A stretch of 5,005 bases of DNA. Source: Thermotogaceae bacterium. GTDB taxonomy: Bacteria > Thermotogota > Thermotogae > B21-G9 > HyVt-16. The notes beneath the pieces were generated by a model, which was given only the letters and a program-made list of their open reading frames with translations, had not been told where the DNA came from and made no database searches. Of this stretch, positions 1 to 5,005 are shown piece by piece. The DNA is taken from NCBI GenBank assembly GCA_011043375.1, contig DQYP01000070.1:1-5005 (forward strand), read 5' to 3'. Each line of letters opens with the position of its first letter. The stretch's first letter is position 1. The position numbers were made by a program, and so were the translations under genes.

Positions 1-711
1 AGTAACATAAGGGAATTTGTTGCAAATGTTTCCACTTCTGTAATGGAAAATAGCTCCGCAGCTGTTGAGGTGAAAAACATAACTGAGAACACGAAAGGAT
101 CTTATGATAACTTAGATTCATTGATACAAGATTTTGCGGCATCCATTGAAGAAGCACAAGCTGAAACGAAAAGTATGTTCGAAAACCTGAGAAGTTTTAT
201 GAGCAACATTTCAACGATGACGGAAAAGAGTATGCAAATAGCGAAGTTCACTGATTCTTTGAACGAATTGAATGAAAGAATAACTGAGCTCTCAGATACG
301 ATCGCTGTACTTGCTATAAATGCTACCGTTGAAACGAGTAGGGAAAAAATAGATAGAGAAGGATTGAACAGAATATCCGAGCTTATAACAACCGTCGCAG
401 CAAATTCGAGAAAAATGGCAAAGGAGTCCCGAAAACTGTTGAATGAGATAAAAAATTCAATATCCGAGTCTGTGCTGGCTTCGGAAAGAATAAGCAAAGA
501 TACCAAAACTACTGAGGAATCCTTGGAATCAATCAAAGATGTGTTGAACAGCTTCGTTGGTAATGTGGATAAATTAACAAAGTTATCTTATAACCTTAAA
601 TACTCTATGGAGGAAGTATTATCGGGTGTTGAACAATTGATGGATTCAATAGACGATATAAGCAAGAATATAGAGAAATTGAGTGAAAGATTTAAAGAAA
701 TAAAACTTTAA
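1..711 (+). CDS. Methyl-accepting chemotaxis protein, divergent, C-terminal part (5' end outside window)
   Basis: The frame is open from base 1, so the ATG at 43 is most likely internal; 236 residues are visible, ending in TAA. The whole fragment is a long, polar, heptad-like helical sequence with no membrane segment, as in the cytoplasmic signalling hairpin of chemoreceptors that docks CheA and CheW. The hairpin tip lies at about 304-408: AVLAINATVETSR aligns without gaps to the family's NLLALNAAIEAAR, keeping the Asn, Glu and Arg, and the next 22 residues fit the register of the usual GE-GRGF-VVA-E-R-LA segment. That glycine-rich turn is largely replaced (EKIDREGL). Ligand-binding and membrane regions would lie upstream, outside the window. 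The gene converges on the sugar operon. Chemoreceptor-like identity is well supported; normal coupling to CheA is not certain because the tip is degenerate. Confidence 0.85.
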   Translation, partial: SNIREFVANVSTSVMENSSAAVEVKNITENTKGSYDNLDSLIQDFAASIEEAQAETKSMFENLRSFMSNISTMTEKSMQIAKFTDSLNELNERITELSDTIAVLAINATVETSREKIDREGLNRISELITTVAANSRKMAKESRKLLNEIKNSISESVLASERISKDTKTTEESLESIKDVLNSFVGNVDKLTKLSYNLKYSMEEVLSGVEQLMDSIDDISKNIEKLSERFKEIKL

Positions 712-799
712 ATTCTATTCCGATATAGTACGCAGTACAATAGCTAAGATGAAGCTTACGAGAAAAAAGATTTAAATTACAGATAGTAAACAAGAAAAC

Positions 800-834
800 T
801 TATCCCATTTATAGGATTGGGATGAATCGTTTTT
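800..834 (+). terminator. Putative intrinsic terminator after the chemoreceptor gene
   Basis: TTATCCCA (800-807) pairs with TGGGATGA (818-825) to give an 8-bp stem with one G-T pair and a 10-nt loop. TTTTT follows at 830-834 after a 4-nt gap. AAAAC (795-799) can also pair with GTTTT (829-833), so it may work in both directions. It lies about 90 nt after the chemoreceptor stop codon, which is rather far. Its sequence resembles the hairpin at 1061-1085, so it could instead be the end of an old mobile element. Confidence 0.4.
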
Positions 835-861
835 CAACATACTATAACCACACGTTCATTG

Positions 862-867
862 TATAAT
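862..867 (+). promoter_or_regulatory. Isolated -10-like box (TATAAT)
   Basis: A perfect TATAAT stands 38 nt before the ATG of the tnpB remnant. No convincing -35 hexamer is found about 17 nt upstream (the bases there read ATACTA). In DNA this AT-rich the match may be chance, so this is only a weak candidate promoter for the remnant. Confidence 0.2.
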
Positions 868-905
868 CTAAATGAAAGTTTAACCTTATTTTCTTGTTAG
901 GCGGG

Positions 906-1127
906 ATGGTTACGCAAAGCACTAAGTCTCCTGAAACTATTGAAAAGGTTAAGAAATCTATTGCAGAAACAAAACTTAGAAGAAAAAATCAGATACCAGT
1001 TGTTTTTCAACTCAAAATTGTTAAACAAAATAAGGCTTGGTTTAGACAAGCCAAGAAATCCTATCCCCTTCAGGGGATTGGGAGGACGTCAATAAAGAAA
1101 TCGCTCACCTCACGAGAATGGAGGTAG
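906..1127 (+). pseudogene. tnpB remnant: N-terminal ~40 codons joined to right-end sequence
   Basis: From the ATG at 906 the frame reads MVTQSTKSPETIEKVKKS and on to a basic RRKNQ stretch and then VVFQLKIVK, about 40 residues that resemble the start of a class of TnpB proteins (RNA-guided nucleases of IS200/IS605 and IS607 elements). In those proteins I recall the next part being NKLSKKQKE-like and leading to an EAKWLYN-type segment. Here it changes after KIVK (about base 1025) into 33 residues, mostly read through palindromic DNA, ending at TAG 1125-1127. The product would be 73 residues against roughly 350-450 for a working TnpB, with no catalytic Asp/Glu residues or zinc finger. GCGGG directly before the ATG is a poor ribosome site, and a TTG at 894 is also in frame. 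It is probably not functional; a chance small ORF is the alternative. Confidence 0.5.
1034..1085 (+). ncRNA. Possible omega-RNA-like right-end hairpins
   Basis: Two hairpins stand 10 nt apart: GGCTTG (1034-1039) with CAAGCC (1047-1052), loop of 7, and ATCCCC (1063-1068) with GGGGAT (1073-1078), loop TTCA. CTTGG (1036-1040) can instead pair with CCAAG (1051-1055). The second hairpin is followed by TGGGAGGA. Position and make-up fit the scaffold RNA encoded across the tnpB 3' end and transposon right end. With tnpB deleted there is no evidence that the RNA is made or used. Confidence 0.3.
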
Positions 1128-1131
1128 AGCG
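1087..1131 (-). terminator. Putative intrinsic terminator of the sugar-uptake operon
   Basis: CGCTCACCTC (1102-1111) pairs with GAGGT-A-GAGCG (1121-1131), 10 bp with a single bulged A at 1126 and a 9-nt loop. Read on the - strand, the stem starts 20 nt after the GH130 stop codon and is followed by ATTTCTTTATT, a broken but T-rich tail. On the + strand the tail is also T-rich (1131-1156), so the hairpin may act both ways. It coincides with the right end of the tnpB remnant, so its terminator role may be borrowed. Confidence 0.55.
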
Positions 1132-1150
1132 TTTAGAAAGATTTCATTTT

Positions 1151-2041
1151 TTAAATTTTAATCCATTTGATAACATCTTCGATACTTACAGTTGCAAGTG
1201 CTATAAAATTATCAGCAGCTCCATAGTAGATGTAATACTCACCGTTATGTTCGACTATAGCATCGGAGAAAACAACATTTGGAACTCCCCCAAATATCTC
1301 CCAATCTTCTTCTGGCTCTAAAATTGGTTCCTCGCTTCTTTTTACGACCTTAGTCGGATCCTTCAAATCCAACAGCATAAATCCTAATCTATAGATTGGT
1401 CTTTTTGTATCTTCCACACCATGATACAGAACTAACCATCCTTCTTCCAACTTTATTGGCGGTGCTCCAACTCCTATCTTTAAATTATCCCAATATCCTT
1501 TTCTTGGGCTTGCTATCGATACAAAATCATCCCAGTGAATCAGATCATCGGAAAATGCCAAGTACATATCGGGTTCTATTCTGTGGAACATAACATACCG
1601 TCCATTGACCTTTTCGGGAAATAGCGCGGCGTCTTTATTATCTATATCCGGTATTACAACCCCGAATCTTTCCCATTGAATAAAATCCTTGGTTGATGCC
1701 ATCGAGATTCTTACACCATATGGAGAGTAAGCGGTGTACAACATGTAGAATTTTCCATCTATTTCTGTAACGCGTGGATCTTCTACACCATAGAGTTCAT
1801 ATTGACTTTTTGGAGTGAACACAGGCTCTTCCAGTCTGTTGAACTTTATTCCATCTACACTCACTGCATATCCTATTCTTGAAACCATGTCTTCTCCTTG
1901 GGCTCGATATAACATATGAAACAATCCATTTTTCTTTGCAACAGCGCAGTTGAACACAAATCGTGATTCCCACAGATGGTTCGGATTGGGAGATAAAATG
2001 GGATTCAATGGATGCCTTTTAGCTTTTAATTCCATGTTCAT
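1151..2041 (-). CDS. GH130 glycoside phosphorylase (probable beta-mannoside phosphorylase)
   Basis: The 296-residue protein has the repeated blade pattern of a five-bladed beta-propeller and is full length for GH130 (about 300-330). Family landmarks in order: ESRFVFNCAV (25-34), YRAQGE (45-50), GVEDPR (85-90) with Asp88 as the expected general acid, DAALFPEK (137-144), FHRIEPDMYLAFSDDLIHW (152-170), GVGAPP (190-195), YHGV (206-209) and GGVPNVVF (251-258). GH130 enzymes cleave beta-mannosides with inorganic phosphate to give alpha-mannose 1-phosphate; some members are hydrolases, and linkage (beta-1,4 to Glc, GlcNAc or Man, or beta-1,2-Man) cannot be told here. There is no signal peptide, so it is cytoplasmic and acts on imported sugar. 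It is last in the transporter operon, 20 nt after the MalG-like gene. A second in-frame ATG at 2035 is better placed from the ribosome site. Confidence 0.9.
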   Translation of the reverse strand: MNMELKAKRHPLNPILSPNPNHLWESRFVFNCAVAKKNGLFHMLYRAQGEDMVSRIGYAVSVDGIKFNRLEEPVFTPKSQYELYGVEDPRVTEIDGKFYMLYTAYSPYGVRISMASTKDFIQWERFGVVIPDIDNKDAALFPEKVNGRYVMFHRIEPDMYLAFSDDLIHWDDFVSIASPRKGYWDNLKIGVGAPPIKLEEGWLVLYHGVEDTKRPIYRLGFMLLDLKDPTKVVKRSEEPILEPEEDWEIFGGVPNVVFSDAIVEHNGEYYIYYGAADNFIALATVSIEDVIKWIKI

Positions 2042-2044
2042 AAG

Positions 2045-2051
2045 CCTCCTT
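2045..2051 (-). promoter_or_regulatory. Shine-Dalgarno site of the GH130 gene (start choice)
   Basis: AAGGAGG is a near-perfect ribosome site. It leaves only 3 nt before the ATG at 2041 but 9 nt before the in-frame ATG at 2035. Spacing therefore favours the second ATG, making the protein MELKAKRH..., two residues shorter. Either start leaves all GH130 motifs intact. Confidence 0.75.
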
Positions 2052-2061
2052 CGAGAAATTT

Positions 2062-2892
2062 TTATTTCAATGACATTGAGATACCCTGCAGGAAGTATTT
2101 CCTGAATATCAAAAATATCAAAACCATTGGCATTGTTTGAATCACTGCCCCTGCCATCAAAGGTCCCACGTAACTTCCGTATTCATGGTTGAAACTGGCC
2201 AGCAAAACTGATAGTGGCATCTTATCGTACTTCTTTATTACGATCAAAGGCCACATGAAATTATCCCATATTCCTATGAAAGTGAAGAGACCAACTATAG
2301 AAGCTGTAGATTTGACGAGTGGAACCATGATTCTGAAAATAATCCAGAAATCACTCGCCCCATCCATTTTAGCGGCCTCTATGTATTCGTTGGGAACTGA
2401 TTTGTAAGATTGTGTGAACATAAAAATTCCCCATGCAGACATGAGGCTTGGGATTATAACAGCGGTTAGGGTGTTCAAGAGACCTAAAAATCTTATCAAA
2501 ACATAAAGTGGAACGATGAACAAAAAACCGGGGAACAACATCTGAAAAAGAATGAAGTTGAAAATCGTATTACTGCCCTTGAATTTTATCTTTGCCAATG
2601 AATAGCCAATTATGGCTGATGTGAAAATAACTGAAAATGTTACAGTGACCGAGATAAAAATGCTATTTCCCAATGCTCTCAAAAATGGTCGGTTCATTCT
2701 TTTAGCCGTTGAAAATATATATCTATAGTGTTCAAGCGTTAATCGTGATGGGATCAGCTTGGTAAAAATTTCATTTGAAGGTTTTATGGAAGCGAGAGTC
2801 ATCCACAAGTACGGATATATCCAAATTATGGAGAGTACAAATAATACTATATATAGAATCACAATCGATATCGAAATTTTTTTTCCTTTCAT
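2062..2892 (-). CDS. Sugar ABC transporter permease, MalG-like (CUT1)
   Basis: This 276-residue integral membrane protein is one of the two inner-membrane subunits of a carbohydrate importer. Six hydrophobic segments are visible at about 8-33, 76-100, 109-136, 139-160, 195-218 and 241-265. The EAA loop, which docks the ATPase, is canonical at 172-192: EAAKMDGASDFWIIFRIMVP. WDNFMWPLIV (209-218) and the C-terminal FLQGISMSLK are typical of MalG-type subunits. Length is normal. Its ATG overlaps the TGA of the upstream permease gene (ATGA, 2889-2892), which suggests translational coupling and equal amounts of the two subunits. GAGGTGA at 2900-2906 is a good ribosome site, 7 nt from the ATG and inside the upstream gene. 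The GH130 gene follows after 20 nt. Substrate cannot be read from the permease itself. Confidence 0.95.
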   Translation of the reverse strand: MKGKKISISIVILYIVLFVLSIIWIYPYLWMTLASIKPSNEIFTKLIPSRLTLEHYRYIFSTAKRMNRPFLRALGNSIFISVTVTFSVIFTSAIIGYSLAKIKFKGSNTIFNFILFQMLFPGFLFIVPLYVLIRFLGLLNTLTAVIIPSLMSAWGIFMFTQSYKSVPNEYIEAAKMDGASDFWIIFRIMVPLVKSTASIVGLFTFIGIWDNFMWPLIVIKKYDKMPLSVLLASFNHEYGSYVGPLMAGAVIQTMPMVLIFLIFRKYFLQGISMSLK

Positions 2893-3770
2893 ACATAATT
2901 CACCTCTCGTTCCATCAACTTTCTAACTAAAATTATGCATCCAAAGCTTATCAAAGCAGCCATTATAGCTACCACCGATGCATAACCTGGCTGCAATTTT
3001 CTGAATGATGTTTCATATATCATCATTTGAAAAGTATAGGTTCTTTTCATTGGGCCACCGCCAGTTATCATATAAGGTTCCGTGAATATTCCAAAACTCA
3101 GGGATATGGATAACACTAACACCATTATCATAGAAGGGTTCAAGAGAGGTAAGGTTATCTTCCAGAATTTCATAAATTTTCCTGCGCCGTCAAGGTCCGC
3201 TGCTTCATACAATGACTTGGGAATTGATTCCAAGCCGGAGTAGAATATCAACCCGTAGTATCCTATGAATTTCCATGCGACCATCATTGCAATCGCGAAC
3301 AAGGCAAGTTGCGGTTCATTGAACCATGGTATGGTTTTACCAAAGAGTGCATACGTTAGTCTATTGAGAGGGCCATTCACCGCGAACAACCGCTGGAAAA
3401 CTACTGAATATGCGACACCTGAGGAAACATTTGCGACCAAGAATGATAGAACAAAAAAGCTTTTGAAATATTTGATCTTCGTTAAAGCAATGGCAAATAA
3501 AAGCGCAAAAGTTAAAACCATTGGGATGTAATATATCATGAAATTAAAAGTATTCAATACTACACGCCAAAACAATTCATCATTGAAGAGCTTGATGAAG
3601 TTTCTTAGACCGACGAATTTTCTCGGAGTTAGAAAATTCCATTTTGAAAGTGCGAGTATTACGATCCAGATGAACGGATAACCCCAAAAAATTGCTGTAT
3701 AGATCAAATACGTGGATGTAATAGACCAGCCCTTTATTATTTCGCGCCTTTTTAAAGTTCTTATAGCCAT
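2889..3770 (-). CDS. Sugar ABC transporter permease, MalF-like (CUT1)
   Basis: This 293-residue membrane subunit pairs with the MalG-like protein encoded next. A basic N-terminus (MAIRTLKRRE) precedes six hydrophobic segments at about 20-41, 72-97, 103-127, 154-177, 211-231 and 265-282. The EAA loop for the ATPase is at 189-209: EAADLDGAGKFMKFWKITLP. TGGGP at 236-240 is a hallmark of MalF-like CUT1 permeases. Length is typical of the short MalF type, without the large periplasmic P2 loop of E. coli MalF. The ATG at 3770 has AGGGGG (3779-3784) as ribosome site, 8 nt away. The gene lies 62 nt after the binding-protein gene, separated by a strong hairpin, and overlaps the next permease gene by 4 nt. 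No ATP-binding subunit gene is seen here, so the complex may use one encoded elsewhere. Confidence 0.95.
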   Translation of the reverse strand: MAIRTLKRREIIKGWSITSTYLIYTAIFWGYPFIWIVILALSKWNFLTPRKFVGLRNFIKLFNDELFWRVVLNTFNFMIYYIPMVLTFALLFAIALTKIKYFKSFFVLSFLVANVSSGVAYSVVFQRLFAVNGPLNRLTYALFGKTIPWFNEPQLALFAIAMMVAWKFIGYYGLIFYSGLESIPKSLYEAADLDGAGKFMKFWKITLPLLNPSMIMVLVLSISLSFGIFTEPYMITGGGPMKRTYTFQMMIYETSFRKLQPGYASVVAIMAALISFGCIILVRKLMEREVNYV

Positions 3771-3778
3771 AGAATCTA

Positions 3779-3784
3779 CCCCCT
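3779..3784 (-). promoter_or_regulatory. Shine-Dalgarno site of the MalF-like gene
   Basis: AGGGGGT is a one-base variant of AGGAGGT that can still pair with the 16S rRNA end through a G-U pair. It sits 8 nt before the ATG at 3770 and fixes that start. Its G run is complementary to the C run of the adjacent hairpin, so access to it could depend on RNA folding. Confidence 0.7.
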
Positions 3785-3815
3785 AAAATAAAATGGGGGG
3801 ATAGTGATCCCCCCA
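3784..3815 (-). terminator. Intercistronic hairpin and T-rich tail: partial terminator or mRNA stabiliser
   Basis: GGGGGGAT (3795-3802) and ATCCCCCC (3807-3814) form a perfect stem with loop AGTG on the + strand; the T-A pair 3794/3815 makes 9 bp. Read on the - strand the stem is followed by TTTTATTTTA. It lies 17 nt after the binding-protein stop codon and before the permease ribosome site. Such hairpins after the binding-protein gene are known in ABC sugar operons (for example malE-malF) to stop part of the transcripts or protect the upstream mRNA, giving more binding protein than membrane subunits. Which of these applies here is inference. Confidence 0.75.
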
Positions 3816-3832
3816 AGGTCTATTAGAGATTT

Positions 3833-5005
3833 TCAATGGAGTATCTCTTTTATCCTTTTAGAAACGGTTTCTAAAGCTTTCTCTGGAGTGGCTTTCCCAT
3901 ACATAAGAGGTTCTATGAGATACTGGGTCATTACATCTTGAATATCGACTGTTTTTGTTGTTAATGCTGGCGGTACTGCGTATCCAACATATTTTGCGTA
4001 TTTAGCAAAGTATGGATTCTGATTCATGTAATCTACGAAAATAGGATTAGTGGTTAAATCACCACGCGCCGGTGGAAGATTGGTTTTTACCATCCAGGTT
4101 CTATCGTTTTCTATATTCGAGAACACCCATCTTATGAATTCCCAAGCTTCTTCTTCGTACTTGCATGTCTTGAACATTACAAGCCCTTTGGTATCTGCAA
4201 AGGTGTAGATCGGGGCATCTTTTGGATAATCATCGGGTACTGGTGGAGGAGATATCTCTATATTTGGATATACATCAGGAAATTGTTCCTTTGCCCAATT
4301 CAATGACCATGGCCCCATCAAACTTCCAAGTATCGTACCATTGAAAAATGGATTATTTCCAAGATCCACCGCTGTCCATCCTTTTCTAAACATAGTGTCT
4401 ATAAATGTTGCAACTTCTTTACCATATTCATTGTTAAAAAGTACAACACCTTTTTCAACATCTAAGTATGGTTTTCCAGCACTCGCAGCATAATAATAGG
4501 TTATGAAATCAAACCATCTATCCCACCAGTTCCTTCCTTTCACTGCTTGCATTCCAAATCTCTTATTTGGAATGGAGTATTTCTTGCTCAGTTCATATAT
4601 TTCCGAGTAGGTTCTTGGAGGATGATCGTATCCCAATTCTTTCAGCAAATCTTTTCGCCACCACATCATCATAGGATTGGAATAAATTGGGAATACATAA
4701 TAATGGTTACTCAGTTTCCAGCCTTCGATTATCGTCTCCATTTTCCTAGCCTTTATCAAATCCCAGAATCCTGGTAAAGTCTCAAGTGGAACCAGTTGAT
4801 CAGCTTCTATAAGTTGAGCAGCGAATCCGCTGAAAATATTCGTGCAGATATCTGGCCCTTCCCCAGCTGCTATAGCAGTCAAAATAGCTTCTTCAGAACT
4901 ACCAGCTGCTGGTATTACTGACCATTTGATTTGGACATCCGGATGGTTGTTGTTCCACTCCGCTACTAAACCTTTCCAAAATTCCTCTTGTAGTGGGTTG
5001 GGAGC
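3833..5005 (-). CDS. Sugar ABC transporter solute-binding protein, family 1 (N-terminus outside window)
   Basis: The frame is open to the right edge, giving 390 residues plus TGA; the TTG at 4882 is internal. Visible start is APNPLQEEFW..., followed by EWNNNHPDVQIKW and AILTAIAAGEGPDI, the pattern of family 1 extracellular binding proteins (a ...W...P.V.V.....LLTA.AAG..PDV-like run). Later segments also fit: PIYSNPMMMWWRKDLLKELG, aromatic-rich WWDRWFDFITYYYAA (possible sugar-stacking residues), GPWSLNW, KTCKYEEEAWEFIRW, and a closing helix EKALETVSKRIKEIL. About 30-50 residues, including the signal peptide or lipobox, should lie beyond the window, since the family is usually 420-440 long. It would bind the sugar outside the membrane and deliver it to the two permeases. 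A beta-mannoside ligand is suggested only by the GH130 neighbour. Confidence 0.92.
   Translation of the reverse strand, partial: APNPLQEEFWKGLVAEWNNNHPDVQIKWSVIPAAGSSEEAILTAIAAGEGPDICTNIFSGFAAQLIEADQLVPLETLPGFWDLIKARKMETIIEGWKLSNHYYVFPIYSNPMMMWWRKDLLKELGYDHPPRTYSEIYELSKKYSIPNKRFGMQAVKGRNWWDRWFDFITYYYAASAGKPYLDVEKGVVLFNNEYGKEVATFIDTMFRKGWTAVDLGNNPFFNGTILGSLMGPWSLNWAKEQFPDVYPNIEISPPPVPDDYPKDAPIYTFADTKGLVMFKTCKYEEEAWEFIRWVFSNIENDRTWMVKTNLPPARGDLTTNPIFVDYMNQNPYFAKYAKYVGYAVPPALTTKTVDIQDVMTQYLIEPLMYGKATPEKALETVSKRIKEILH
3857..3875. repeat. 19-bp perfect inverted repeat inside the binding-protein gene
   Basis: TTTAGAAAC-G-GTTTCTAAA: two 9-bp arms around one central base, within the last 15 codons of the binding-protein gene. 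With a 1-nt centre it is a poor RNA hairpin but has the form of a dimer-bound DNA operator; the GAAACGGTTTC core resembles operators of LacI/GalR-type sugar regulators. Its position inside a gene, far from the expected promoter, is unusual. Role unproven; it may be a chance product of codons for ETVSK. Confidence 0.45.
4550..4574. repeat. 10-bp perfect hairpin inside the binding-protein gene
   Basis: CATTCCAAAT (4550-4559) and ATTTGGAATG (4565-4574) are exact inverse complements around the 5-nt centre CTCTT. On the mRNA (- strand) the loop reads AAGAG. It falls in codons for IPNKRFGM of the binding protein. The stem would be stable in RNA but no T run follows, so it is not a terminator. It may be chance. 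Confidence 0.5.

Larger units (their letters stand above)
895..1140 (+). mobile_element. Internally deleted IS200/IS605- or IS607-type (tnpB) element remnant, bounds approximate
   Basis: The stretch starts with the 5' end of a tnpB-like reading frame and passes directly into three successive hairpins: GGCTTG/CAAGCC (1034-1052), ATCCCC/GGGGAT (1063-1078) and a 10-bp stem at 1102-1131. A hairpin-rich 3' end right after tnpB is what the right end of such elements, the source of omega (reRNA) guide RNA, normally looks like. Almost the entire TnpB body, including the RuvC-like nuclease domain, is missing, so this is a non-autonomous or dead copy. These elements make no target duplication, so the borders cannot be fixed from one copy. 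Family assignment is from recollection of TnpB N-termini, not from a search. Confidence 0.5.

Noticed and set aside
102..536. 144-codon open frame on the - strand within the chemoreceptor gene
   Set aside because: It is a shadow of the receptor's coiled-coil coding sequence; the protein resembles no family I know and the + frame has clear receptor motifs.
880..960. Possible cyclic-di-GMP-I (GEMM) riboswitch, from the GGTTACGCAAAGC string near a chemotaxis gene
   Set aside because: Only the ACGCAAAGC piece matches. The preceding stem has no GAAA tetraloop, the receptor helix is absent, and the same bases read well as a TnpB-like N-terminus.
712..1150. CRISPR array or tRNA in the gene-poor stretch
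   Set aside because: No regularly spaced repeats and no cloverleaf or CCA-type end were found; only the hairpins already listed are present.
2860..2875. TCGATATCGA palindrome at the start of the MalG-like gene
   Set aside because: A 10-bp palindrome in Ile/Ser-rich coding sequence (ISISI codons) is readily explained by codon choice.
3580..3816. 78-codon open frame on the - strand overlapping the MalF-like start
   Set aside because: It begins inside the intercistronic hairpin and runs out of frame through the permease gene; it has no ribosome site and no recognisable protein features.
4665..4700. ATAGGATTGGAATAAATTGGGA, similar to the hairpin motif near 811-830
   Set aside because: It lies within coding sequence for the binding protein (NPMMMW region), lacks the matching TATCCC arm, and the likeness is short enough to be chance.

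Overview
The window looks like part of an AT-rich, Thermotogota-like bacterial chromosome. The grounds are the heavy use of AGA (Arg) and ATA (Ile) codons, a sugar ABC importer coupled to a phosphorylase-type glycosidase, and a divergent chemotaxis receptor. Pseudothermotoga or a relative is my best guess, from general impression only; no rRNA or marker gene is present to confirm it.

Left part (1-711, + strand): the C-terminal 236 residues of a divergent methyl-accepting chemotaxis protein, entering from outside the window. Next comes a stretch of about 440 bp (712-1150) without an intact gene. It holds a terminator-like hairpin (800-834), then what I read as the remains of a small IS200/IS605- or IS607-type element: the first ~40 codons of a TnpB-like protein fused to a hairpin-rich right end (about 906-1131).

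Right part (1151-5005, - strand): a sugar-uptake operon read right to left. It encodes a family 1 solute-binding protein (5' end outside the window), a MalF-like permease, a MalG-like permease and a GH130 glycoside phosphorylase. The permease genes overlap by 4 nt (ATGA) and the GH130 gene follows after 20 nt. A strong GC hairpin with a T-rich tail lies between the binding-protein and permease genes, as expected where the binding protein is made in excess. No transporter ATPase is present here; CUT1 systems often borrow one encoded elsewhere.

Inferred job of the operon: capture an oligosaccharide, probably a beta-mannoside because of GH130, import it, and cleave it with inorganic phosphate to give a mannose 1-phosphate-type product, saving ATP. 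The chemoreceptor gene converges on this operon and is not obviously part of it. I see no wholly new system. The best points for a second look are the tnpB remnant whose end hairpin sits where the operon terminator should be, the hairpin that competes with a Shine-Dalgarno sequence, and two unusually good inverted repeats inside the binding-protein gene.
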